A stretch of 15,229 nt of DNA, taken from DATIJP01 sp964569185 (GTDB lineage Bacteria > Chlamydiota > Chlamydiia > Chlamydiales > Rhabdochlamydiaceae). The DNA lies in the NCBI GenBank assembly GCA_964569185.1, contig CAZMTP010000039.1, forward strand, positions 1-15,229, in the 5' to 3' direction. Of this stretch, positions 1-7,458 are shown one piece after another. The notes beneath the pieces are model-generated. The model worked only from the letters and a program-made list of their open reading frames with translations, had not been told where the DNA came from and made no database searches. Made by a program: the position numbers and the translations under genes. The first letter of the stretch is position 1, and each line of letters starts with the position of its first letter.

Positions 1-1046
1 TACATCGCATGCACCTGCGGAAGGGTCTGATGCGACTCGTCCACAAAGAGGAGAAAATTTTTAGGAAAATAATCAAGCAAACAAGGCGGCGGCTGGCCTG
101 CAAGCCTGCGGCTAAAATGGCGCGAATAGTTCTCAATGCCTTTGCAAAATCCAATTTCGCGGATCATCTCAAGATCGTAGGTTGTGCGCTCTTTGATCCG
201 CTGCATCTCTAAATAGCGCTGATTTTTTTCAAAAAAGGCAAATCTTTCTTTGAGCTCTTCTTTAATCGTTTCAATCGCATGGAGCCGCACCCCTTCCGGT
301 GTTACGTGATGCGAACCAGGATAGATGGTAATGGAATCCACTCTTTTTTTTGTTTGCCCTGTCAAAGGATCAATTTCTGTGATCCTCTCGATAATATCTC
401 CGAAAAATTCGATGCGGTAGGCTAGCTTTTCCTCGTAAGCGGGCATCACCTCTAAAATATCGCCGCGCGCACGGAAAGTGGCGCGCACAAGCTCATAATC
501 GCTGCGTATATAGCGCATTTCCACAAGATGCAGGAGCATATCGTCGCGCCGCGCTTCCCCTCCCACTTTAACGGTGAGCTGCATCTGACTGTAATATTCT
601 GGAAGTCCTAGACCATAGATGCAGGATACTGATGAAACAATGATCACATCTTCTCTTTCAAGGAGTGATCGTGTCGCAGAAAGGCGCATCCGATCAATTT
701 GGTCATTAATCGCCAGATCTTTCTCGATATAAGTATCAGTTCGTGGAATGTAGGCCTCAGGCTGGTAGTAGTCGTAATAAGAGACAAAGTACTCTACAGA
801 GTTGTCAGGAAAAAAAGATTTAAATTCTTGATAGAGCTGCGCAGCCAATGTCTTATTATGAGCCAAAATAAGCGCGGGCCTTTGCAGACGCGCAATCACA
901 TTTGCCATTGTAAAGGTTTTGCCAGATCCGGTAATGCCCAGCAGCACTTGGGACTTCTTGCCGCTCTTGGCGCCTTGGACTAAACCCTCAATGGCTTGAG
1001 GCTGGTCCCCTCGGGGGATCAGATCTGTTTTTAATCGGAAGCTCAT
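1..1046 (-). CDS. uvrB: UvrABC excinuclease subunit B (5' part, runs off the left edge)
   Basis: UvrB is the damage-verifying helicase-like subunit of UvrABC nucleotide excision repair; it is loaded by UvrA and then recruits UvrC. The minus strand reads openly from the ATG at 1046-1044 to the window edge (348 full codons). Visible motifs are Walker A GITGSGKT (residues 37-44), the tyrosine-rich beta-hairpin region around YYDYYQPEAYIPRTDTYIEKD (about 90-110), which inserts between the DNA strands, and the DESH box (336-339, followed by QTLPQ), which is the Walker B/helicase motif II. These positions match standard UvrB (about 660-680 aa), so roughly half of the gene is present. The start codon overlaps the TGA of the upstream permease gene (ATGA, 1043-1046), and no strong Shine-Dalgarno is seen, so translation is probably coupled. 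It is the last visible gene of the thyX-tyrP-uvrB operon. Family identity is certain. Confidence 0.97.
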   Translation of the reverse strand, partial: MSFRLKTDLIPRGDQPQAIEGLVQGAKSGKKSQVLLGITGSGKTFTMANVIARLQRPALILAHNKTLAAQLYQEFKSFFPDNSVEYFVSYYDYYQPEAYIPRTDTYIEKDLAINDQIDRMRLSATRSLLEREDVIIVSSVSCIYGLGLPEYYSQMQLTVKVGGEARRDDMLLHLVEMRYIRSDYELVRATFRARGDILEVMPAYEEKLAYRIEFFGDIIERITEIDPLTGQTKKRVDSITIYPGSHHVTPEGVRLHAIETIKEELKERFAFFEKNQRYLEMQRIKERTTYDLEMIREIGFCKGIENYSRHFSRRLAGQPPPCLLDYFPKNFLLFVDESHQTLPQVHAM

Positions 1047-2272
1047 TCACCCACTTTAGGAATATAGGGAGCGCCCAACATCGTAGACACTTGGAAAAAC
1101 AGAATAAACAGCGCAAATAGCAGGACCCAAATTAAAAATGGCTTGCCGCCGAGTACGCGATAAGGCCCAGACAATTTTAAAACATAGCGCCCCTTCCAGA
1201 CCATCAGCACAGGGAGGATACCATACAAAAACATCAGGCAGATACCGCCAGCAAAATTCAATGCTTTAAGAAAGATAGTCGGGTAAATCACCGCAAAAAT
1301 CAGCGGCGGAATAAATACCAAGCTGCAAACCCCGATATTTTCATGCCGCTTGTAGGTGATTTTAAATCCATCGCCAAGAAAATGTGAAAGTCCCAAAGAG
1401 TGGGCCAAAAAAGCGGTCAAAATAGCAAAAAAAGCCAATCCACTTGCTAAATAGCTAATCCAATGCGAGCCTAAAATTCCTGAAATGGCTTGCGACGCCT
1501 CTTGTCCATTTTTTAAACTATCTAGAATGCCAGAGGGCCCTTCTAGAGGTATAATTCCTAGCGTGATCACCTGCCAAATCAGATAAATCACTAAGTTTGT
1601 AATAGCGCCTACAATGATGCTCAACCGGACCCGTTTAAAATCTCCCTTCATGTAGGTGATGAGCACTGGAATCAAATTTTGAAAACCAAAGGCCAGTACA
1701 AAGATCGGCAATGAGTAAACAACAAAAGAAAAATTATGACGCAAGAGATATTGTGCATTTACATGTGCCGCACCCAAAAAAATCAGGCAAATAAAACAAC
1801 CGACTTTACCGACCATTAAATATCTATTAGAAAAATCGACCGTGCGTGTCCCGAAGTAGATGAGCCATCCTAAAAGAACGACAAGCAGTAAACTTCCTCC
1901 CCAATCAGGAATAGAAACAGAAAAATAGTCATGTGCAAGGGAGGTGATTAAACTACCGATGCCTGCAATATAGGCGACTAGTAAAGTATAAAAGAAAAAA
2001 AGAAAAAAGACCCAACTTGCTAGCCGGCCCACTTTTCCTAAAGTCTTGGTGGCCATAGACACCAAATTGGCATTGTGTCCAAACCAACCATTCACTTCTA
2101 ACATCAATAGAGAAGTGGAAAGCATAAATGCAAAACCAAATACAAATGCAATAAGGGAAGGGAGAAATCCCGACAACCCTGTCATGATGGGGAGTCCTAA
2201 CAGCCCCACTCCGATGCACCCGCCTACAATCAGCAGGACGGAGCCAAAAACGCTTCCATGTTGTTTATCCAT
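1043..2272 (-). CDS. tyrP: Aromatic amino acid permease (TyrP/Mtr, HAAAP family)
   Basis: This 409-aa, very hydrophobic protein looks like an 11-helix proton-coupled amino acid permease of the hydroxy/aromatic amino acid permease (HAAAP) family. The N-terminal helix holds the family signature, a glycine-rich IVGGCIGVGLLGLP stretch (residues 15-28). Helices are estimated at about 10-31, 38-60, 85-107, 125-141, 152-168, 182-202, 216-240, 268-295, 313-331, 335-357 and 378-398. Chlamydiae cannot make aromatic amino acids fully and import tyrosine or tryptophan from the host through TyrP-type permeases, so import from host or inclusion is the likely role. The exact substrate (Tyr or Trp) cannot be read from sequence. 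The ATG overlaps the thyX 3' end by 8 nt and has an AAGG Shine-Dalgarno seven bases upstream, inside thyX. The stop overlaps the uvrB start. Confidence 0.88.
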   Translation of the reverse strand: MDKQHGSVFGSVLLIVGGCIGVGLLGLPIMTGLSGFLPSLIAFVFGFAFMLSTSLLMLEVNGWFGHNANLVSMATKTLGKVGRLASWVFFLFFFYTLLVAYIAGIGSLITSLAHDYFSVSIPDWGGSLLLVVLLGWLIYFGTRTVDFSNRYLMVGKVGCFICLIFLGAAHVNAQYLLRHNFSFVVYSLPIFVLAFGFQNLIPVLITYMKGDFKRVRLSIIVGAITNLVIYLIWQVITLGIIPLEGPSGILDSLKNGQEASQAISGILGSHWISYLASGLAFFAILTAFLAHSLGLSHFLGDGFKITYKRHENIGVCSLVFIPPLIFAVIYPTIFLKALNFAGGICLMFLYGILPVLMVWKGRYVLKLSGPYRVLGGKPFLIWVLLFALFILFFQVSTMLGAPYIPKVGE

Positions 2273-3917
2273 TTAATTGCCTTGCTTTCATTTTTTCTAC
2301 GGTTCGAATTTCTTGACCTAAGCGGCCCAATTCATATCCTTCGTAATCGACAAATTTGAAAAATCTCTCAAAACCAGGAAAAACTTCGCACACCTGTTTG
2401 GAAAGTTCCTGCGCAATGTAGCGATAAGAAGGGTGCCCCGCAGGGGATGAGCGCAACTCGCAAAGCCATTGCAATGCGCGCAAATTCACATGGAAATACC
2501 AGTGAATATTATATCCCATAGGAACAATGTATTGCGCCTCTTCAGGAAGCTCATTAGAGATCTGATCGTAGACAAGCCGCGCCACATCCATCGCATCGCA
2601 ATAGGGCTTTTCCATCTCTGTTTTGCGGATCTCCTGCGGCACATAATAGCCGTAATCACAGGTGAGCAGCTGTTTTTCTTGAGAGAGCATCCGGTGCCGT
2701 TGCAGATCCCGATAAATACCAAAGTCGGCCACAATTTCAAATGTGAAATAGGCATGTTCGAGTGCACGGGGCGACTTATGCCGTCGATTCTCTCTGAAGC
2801 TGCTGGCCGCTTCTAAAATACGATTCAACTCTTCTTCTGGAAGTCTTCGGCAATATTCTTGTAGTTCAAATAGTCCTGCATGGGAAGCAGAAAACAGGAC
2901 AGCTGCCGCTACTTTCACAGGAGCCTCTGGATCATAGGAAATGAGGCGCACGCCAGGACCAGACATTCTTTCTAGTTCATGGGCATATTGCAAACAGAGC
3001 ACTTTGATCTCAGAATGCATCTGCTCTGTATACTTTGTGAAGCTGTGCTGGTATTTATGCGTGGGCTCGCCGCGCCGCACAAAAGAGGGGATGACTTTAT
3101 TCAGTTCTTGGTAAGTCTTTTTTCCAATGTCTTGGATTTCTGCTAAATTGCACGCATTGCATTTCTGAATAAACCCTTCATAAAAACGGCCATTGCCAAA
3201 CACTCCCATATTAGTGAGAGCGCTAGCAGGCAAAAGCCCCCGCAAACAGTCCAGCACTTTGGCGCGGATTGCCGCCGTGTAAGCCACTTTGGAAATATCA
3301 TGCTCTTTCGGAAATCTTTTTTCGATTAACTCTGTGAGGGGCGGAATCAGCGCAGAGTAAGTTTCAAAAAGTTGGTTGCACATGCCCACATAAGTTTCAC
3401 GAAATGCGGAGGTCATCAAAATGGGTTCGCGATAAAAAAGATACTCACCCCCAAATTTCTGATCGAAGTAGATGTAACGGGTCGATTTTTCTAAAGGCGA
3501 TCCTCCGATGCGGCAATCTTCGATCTGCTTGGCTGCCAGCATCGAAATATTTTCAAACGCAAGGTGGGCGCCTCCCAGTTCACCAATCGAATCGTCCCCA
3601 TAGCCATCCAAAATACGGTCATAAAAATTTTGCGCTTTTTTGATGGCCATGATCTGGTCTTCCATCTCATGATCCGACTCTTCTTTGGCCTTAGCCAGAT
3701 TAGTGATGGCAGAAAATGCGGTCTCTTCATTCAAAATAAACTCTTTCAATAAGAGCGAACGTAAACCTAAGCTGGATCTTGAATAGCGGGAAAATAGCGC
3801 GCCTTTGATCACTTCAGGAAGATTTTTTAATACAAAAATATTGCTGGTTGTGTTGGAGACAAACCGGTTTAAAATTTTCGTTTGCGCTTCAGTAAATTCT
3901 TCGTAATTTTCAATCAT
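2265..3917 (-). CDS. thyX: Flavin-dependent thymidylate synthase, tandem-domain chlamydial type
   Basis: ThyX makes dTMP from dUMP using methylene-tetrahydrofolate, FAD and NADPH. This protein is 550 aa, about twice a normal ThyX (220-260 aa), and reads as two ThyX-like halves. The C-terminal half (about 330-550) has SPRALEH (EH at 387-388, matching the catalytic-site His53 of Thermotoga ThyX) and RHR at 407-409. The canonical downstream NExSxR is lost there (it reads EKQLLT). The N-terminal half (about 40-300) has no RHR but keeps S140, E143, S145, R147, Y148, the missing second half of the ThyX motif. R226 (LRGLLP) and R489 (CELR) sit where Thermotoga R147 and R174 would, again one in each half. 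A Shine-Dalgarno AAAGG lies four bases before the ATG. It is the first gene of the operon with tyrP and uvrB and is divergent from hemB. Family identity is firm; the division of labour between halves is my inference. Confidence 0.93.
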   Translation of the reverse strand: MIENYEEFTEAQTKILNRFVSNTTSNIFVLKNLPEVIKGALFSRYSRSSLGLRSLLLKEFILNEETAFSAITNLAKAKEESDHEMEDQIMAIKKAQNFYDRILDGYGDDSIGELGGAHLAFENISMLAAKQIEDCRIGGSPLEKSTRYIYFDQKFGGEYLFYREPILMTSAFRETYVGMCNQLFETYSALIPPLTELIEKRFPKEHDISKVAYTAAIRAKVLDCLRGLLPASALTNMGVFGNGRFYEGFIQKCNACNLAEIQDIGKKTYQELNKVIPSFVRRGEPTHKYQHSFTKYTEQMHSEIKVLCLQYAHELERMSGPGVRLISYDPEAPVKVAAAVLFSASHAGLFELQEYCRRLPEEELNRILEAASSFRENRRHKSPRALEHAYFTFEIVADFGIYRDLQRHRMLSQEKQLLTCDYGYYVPQEIRKTEMEKPYCDAMDVARLVYDQISNELPEEAQYIVPMGYNIHWYFHVNLRALQWLCELRSSPAGHPSYRYIAQELSKQVCEVFPGFERFFKFVDYEGYELGRLGQEIRTVEKMKARQLNG

Positions 3918-3925
3918 AAAAACCT

Positions 3926-3955
3926 TTGCATGATAACGACCATTCTAGCTATCCT
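3926..3955 (+). promoter_or_regulatory. Possible hemB promoter in the thyX/hemB divergent gap
   Basis: The 61-bp gap between the divergent thyX and hemB starts contains TTGCAT (3926-3931), an 18-nt spacer and TATCCT (3950-3955), a weak sigma70-like pair pointing toward hemB. A Shine-Dalgarno AAGGA (3971-3975) precedes the hemB ATG. Matches to consensus are partial, so this is only a candidate. Confidence 0.3.
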
Positions 3956-3978
3956 AGGAATTTCAAGTATAAGGAAAA

Positions 3979-4947
3979 ATGCTCAAGCGCCCTCGTCGCA
4001 ACCGTCGTTCTCCAGCAATTCGCTCACTCATAGAGGAAACTAGCTTGCATCCTTCCGACCTTGCGGTGCCCTTTTTTATTTTGCCAGGCACCAATAAAAA
4101 ATCTGATATTGCTACTCTGCCGCAGATCCAGCGGCTCTCAATCGATCATATCCTAAAAAAAGCGGAGACCCTGCACCAGAAAGGGATTCAAGCGATTCTT
4201 TTATTTCCTTGTGTCCCACAAGAGTTCAAAGATCCTGATGGCAGTTTCGCTCTTGCAGAAAACGGGATTCTGCCTACTGCAATCCACGCAATAAAAGAAA
4301 AAATTCCTTCGCTTTGTGTGATTGCCGATTTAGCTCTCGATCCCTACACTTCACATGGCCATGACGGACTTGTCAATGAAAAGGGCGAAATTTTAAATGA
4401 CCAGACCGTGGCGCAACTTTGTGCTGCTGCTCACATCTATGCGCAGGCCGGCGCCGATTTTATCGCTCCTAGCGATATGATGGATGGCAGAGTGGGGGCG
4501 ATCCGGAAAAAATTGGACCAGCACGGACTAGAACATGTAGGAATTATTTCTTACACGGCAAAATATGCTTCAAACCTTTACCGCCCCTTTCGCGACGCTT
4601 TAGATTCCGCCCCCAAATTTGGAGATAAAAAAACCTATCAGCTATCCTTTGCCAATGTGAAAGAAGCTCTACTAGAAGCCAAGTTAGATGAAGAAGAAGG
4701 AGCGGATATTCTGATGGTCAAACCAGCCCTTTTTTATCTCGATGTGATTGCCAAGATGCGCATGAGTACCCACCTTCCTATTGCTGCCTATCATGTGAGC
4801 GGAGAATATGCCATGGTGATGGCGGCCCATGAAAAAGGCTATTTAGAGGCGCCTAAAGTATTTCTGGAAGCATTGCTTTCCGTCAAACGAGCAGGGGCTG
4901 ATTTTATATTCACCTACGCCGCAGATCAAATTTTAAATTATCTTTAA
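3979..4947 (+). CDS. hemB: Delta-aminolevulinic acid dehydratase (porphobilinogen synthase)
   Basis: HemB condenses two 5-aminolevulinate molecules into porphobilinogen, the first common tetrapyrrole step of heme synthesis, in the cytosol. The protein is 322 aa, the normal length. The two Schiff-base lysines are visible: K195 in SYTAKYAS and K248 in MVKPA. The active-site lid and substrate region around YRPFRDAL (201-208) is present. The metal segment reads DLALDPYTSHGHDG (117-130): aspartate or alanine stands where zinc enzymes have the three cysteines (DxCxC...C), so this is the magnesium/potassium-type enzyme as in Pseudomonas rather than the zinc type. The ATG at 3979 has AAGGA close upstream and gives the usual RPRR N-terminus. 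It is apparently monocistronic, divergent from thyX and convergent with the YjbH-like gene. Identity is certain. Confidence 0.97.
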   Translation: MLKRPRRNRRSPAIRSLIEETSLHPSDLAVPFFILPGTNKKSDIATLPQIQRLSIDHILKKAETLHQKGIQAILLFPCVPQEFKDPDGSFALAENGILPTAIHAIKEKIPSLCVIADLALDPYTSHGHDGLVNEKGEILNDQTVAQLCAAAHIYAQAGADFIAPSDMMDGRVGAIRKKLDQHGLEHVGIISYTAKYASNLYRPFRDALDSAPKFGDKKTYQLSFANVKEALLEAKLDEEEGADILMVKPALFYLDVIAKMRMSTHLPIAAYHVSGEYAMVMAAHEKGYLEAPKVFLEALLSVKRAGADFIFTYAADQILNYL

Positions 4948-4997
4948 GAGTTTGTCATTAACCTCTATGCATAACGTGTTCGAGTTAAAAATAATTT

Positions 4998-5111
4998 AAC
5001 CACCCGCTCACTACGTTCTCTAGAGATCACAGAGGTCACAGAGAAAAATCCGGATTTTCTTGCTTCTCTGTGATCTCTGTGATCTCTAGTGAGCAAAGCG
5101 AACGGGTGGTT
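4998..5111. repeat. Large imperfect inverted repeat between hemB and the yjbH-like gene
   Basis: Two arms of about 48 bp (4998-5045 and 5063-5111) are imperfect reverse complements. Both begin outside with AACCACCCG / CGGGTGGTT and end inside with AGATCACAGAG-type repeats in a 9-bp period (left arm AGATCACAG AGGTCACAG; right arm two copies of CTGTGATCT). The centre holds a second perfect 14-bp palindrome, AAAATCCGGATTTT (5045-5058). The region could fold into a very long hairpin and sits exactly between two convergent genes, so it may act as a bidirectional terminator or mRNA-stabilising structure. Its form resembles dispersed intergenic palindromic repeats or MITE-like elements. No transposase is present. 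Only one copy lies in this window, so dispersal is inferred, not seen. Confidence 0.8.
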
Positions 5112-5183
5112 GATAAAAAACCGGGCATAGGCACGTTTGAAAATGGGGTTATGCAACAATCTCGTTAAATTAGGCAGGCTCTT

Positions 5184-7304
5184 CTAATCAAATCTTTCTT
5201 CGTAAAGAAGATCGTAAAGTCGATTGCCTGTTTCCGCAATCGCGCCCACATCGCGCAGCCATGCGGACATGCTATAAGTGATGAATTGCCGGCTGCTCTG
5301 CTTTAGGAAAAAATCGAACGGGATGCAAAAAGAAAATCCTTTGTCAAAATAGGTCCTCCCATTGATATGATCCCCGCCATTTGTCACAGTCGCCCAAAGC
5401 GAAAATCTTAGACCGCTGGGGAAATAGCGCATCACTTCCACGCGCACTCCTAAATCTCTCGCAAGGAACTGGCCCACTTTAACTTTAATATCTAGCTGCA
5501 ATGGTTTAAATAGGTAATACAGATCTAAGAAATATTGCAGTCCGATGTAAGATTTTTTAATATCATGTCCCTCATGGAATTCAGGCACTTTATTAAAAAA
5601 ACCAAAGCCATGATAGCGCCGCTTCAGCACCGAGGCACCTTCCACACCAATGGCAAAACAGGAATTGACCGGATACCAGAGAAATTCTGCGGCAACACCT
5701 GCATAGGCCGGCTCAAAATAGCCTGCCGCAAAACGGGAAAACCAACCTCTTGAAAGATTCCAGGCTCTTTGAAAATAGGCCTGCTCCAATCGGACATTAT
5801 TTTCCTGAAAATATTTTACAGAATCGGAGCGTACCTGCAAAAGCTTTGAAGGGTTTAAAAAATCGCGCGCTTGTAGTCCGTGCATACTGGAATATCCTGA
5901 ATAGGCTACTTGCATGCGATAATAGACCTCATTGTACAAATAGCCTTCAAATGAGGTGACAAGCCCCAAACTATATTTGTATTTTCCTGTACTTGACCCA
6001 AAGAAATTCAACAGACGGGGAAGGACTGTAAATGTCCAAATTTCTTGCTCTCGTTGAAACAGCAGCGCGGCATCATAGCAATCAGGTAACGGTTCTGCTT
6101 CCCGCATAGGAGATAAAATGTCTAGTTCTGGCGCGCTGATTTGACGTTCTCTAAAGCGGTTTAAATCTTCTGCTCTAAATCGATATTCGTGGCTCGGCAG
6201 TCCTTGAGATTCTATGACAACGTTCACTTGGCAAATATCGCAAGGAATCAGTGCTGCCAGTAAATTTTGAAGACGCTCATGGACTTTAGCTTCTGCGCGG
6301 TAGCGGTTATTGACCACTTTCAAAAAAAGAGTGCCTTCTCTCAGATAAACAGAATAGAGATCTAACCCTTGGTCACTAAAGGCAAATGCTAAATCGGCCG
6401 CAAACTGATTTTCAGGGCGCATCACTCCTAAAGCTTCTGTATCAATAGGGCTACAATAGGGAAGAGGGTCATCGCTTTTGGTAAAAAGTCCCTTAGTGGT
6501 CCCTACAGGAAATCGCAAAGAGGCAGATCCGGCTAACTTTTTTCCTCTTAAAGAGCTGATCGAAAGTTGTAGGGTGTCTTTAAAAAGGTAGGACAGCCCT
6601 GCATTGATACGACAATCGACTGTTCTGCCTTTGGCATGTTCAGAAATATGCTTTTTGTAGTTGATCGCATCATATTCTGCTACAAGAGAGATATCCTTCA
6701 GAATAGAAAATCTGCTTTTTCTGAAAGGAGTCCACGCTGCGCCTCCAAAAAGTCCTTTTAACCTGCCTTTTCCATAGCCTAAGGAAATTTCTAGGTCATA
6801 GGCTGTCCAAGGCATTGTGGCTACTAGATATTGAGAGCTAAAACGACTGGTCCCAATAAAATCATCCAATCCGTAGGAAATCAGAGGCAAGTAGGGAAGA
6901 TTATCTGCCTCTGCAATAATGCCAAATTTCACATTTCCGATACGATCCGCTTCATCTCCAAAACCTGACGCGCCAAAAATAGGATCTAATTTTCCTCTAA
7001 AAATGCGGTAATTGGCCGAAAGCTCAATACGATCAAAGACCATGAAGTTGGCCCCGATAACCGTATAAGGGGGAACACTGGACGCCCCGGTGCCAAAATA
7101 GCCTTCAGGTGCCATGCGCGCCGACGGCATATTAAAATAGCCCCCTATAAAAGAATAATTATAATACAAGGGAAGACGATCATTTATTTTTTGATTAATC
7201 TGCTCCACCAGCTCCAGATCTTCAAAAAGCGTTCTGCAAGGAGTAGAGAATCCTAGAGAAAAAGAGACAAAACTCAGTGCCAAAAGGGGAAAGAAAATTT
7301 TCAT
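5184..7304 (-). CDS. YjbH-like outer-membrane beta-barrel protein
   Basis: This 706-aa protein begins with a Sec signal (MKIFFPLLALSFVSFSLGFS, cleavage near 18-20). It matches the YjbH (exopolysaccharide-associated) family at several places: an N-terminal GGYFNMPSARMAPEGYFGTG segment (54-73), GLDDFIGTSRFSSQYLVA (about 145-162), and a C-terminal FDKGFSFCIPFDFFL followed by RDVGA and NRLYDLLYEERF. These agree with the family pattern of a short G-x-F-MPSARM start, GLRDxIGTxxxSSEYLV, and a terminal FDKGxxxxIPxD...RDxGA...RLYDL. Alternating short hydrophobic and aromatic segments fit an outer-membrane beta-barrel. In other bacteria YjbH is tied to exopolysaccharide operons, but no polysaccharide genes are nearby, so its job here is unknown. 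No clear Shine-Dalgarno precedes the ATG; the start is chosen because it gives a good signal peptide. It is divergent from greA. Confidence 0.82.
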   Translation of the reverse strand: MKIFFPLLALSFVSFSLGFSTPCRTLFEDLELVEQINQKINDRLPLYYNYSFIGGYFNMPSARMAPEGYFGTGASSVPPYTVIGANFMVFDRIELSANYRIFRGKLDPIFGASGFGDEADRIGNVKFGIIAEADNLPYLPLISYGLDDFIGTSRFSSQYLVATMPWTAYDLEISLGYGKGRLKGLFGGAAWTPFRKSRFSILKDISLVAEYDAINYKKHISEHAKGRTVDCRINAGLSYLFKDTLQLSISSLRGKKLAGSASLRFPVGTTKGLFTKSDDPLPYCSPIDTEALGVMRPENQFAADLAFAFSDQGLDLYSVYLREGTLFLKVVNNRYRAEAKVHERLQNLLAALIPCDICQVNVVIESQGLPSHEYRFRAEDLNRFRERQISAPELDILSPMREAEPLPDCYDAALLFQREQEIWTFTVLPRLLNFFGSSTGKYKYSLGLVTSFEGYLYNEVYYRMQVAYSGYSSMHGLQARDFLNPSKLLQVRSDSVKYFQENNVRLEQAYFQRAWNLSRGWFSRFAAGYFEPAYAGVAAEFLWYPVNSCFAIGVEGASVLKRRYHGFGFFNKVPEFHEGHDIKKSYIGLQYFLDLYYLFKPLQLDIKVKVGQFLARDLGVRVEVMRYFPSGLRFSLWATVTNGGDHINGRTYFDKGFSFCIPFDFFLKQSSRQFITYSMSAWLRDVGAIAETGNRLYDLLYEERFD

Positions 7305-7349
7305 TGAGACAGCAGTTTAGAATCTTTCGCTGAATTAGTCCAATTGGGT

Positions 7350-7378
7350 TTGAAGTTAAATAGAGACCCCTTTATACT
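7350..7378 (+). promoter_or_regulatory. Predicted sigma70-type promoter of greA
   Basis: TTGAAG (7350-7355) and TATACT (7373-7378) are separated by exactly 17 nt, matching the -35 and -10 consensus at 4/6 and 5/6. Transcription would start near 7385, giving a leader of about 75 nt to the preferred greA start at 7459. The gap to the divergent yjbH-like gene (7305-7458) shows no other clear motif. Confidence 0.55.
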
Positions 7379-7458
7379 GCATTGCATTAGGGAATCTTTT
7401 ATTTAAATATTATTAAAATATGACTGTGTTCCAAGCAGAGCAAAACGAAGGAATTCGG

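Noticed and set aside
699..983. Plus-strand 94-codon ORF inside uvrB
   Set aside because: Antisense to the unambiguous UvrB Walker A and hairpin region.
4998..5111. CRISPR array
   Set aside because: The short AGATCACAG repeats are adjacent, without spacers, and part of an inverted repeat.
4965..5159. Minus-strand 64-codon ORF in the hemB/yjbH gap
   Set aside because: It is a translation of the inverted repeat; the peptide (DHRDHREARKSGF, RERSER) is repeat-like, and there is no ribosome-binding site or recognisable domain.
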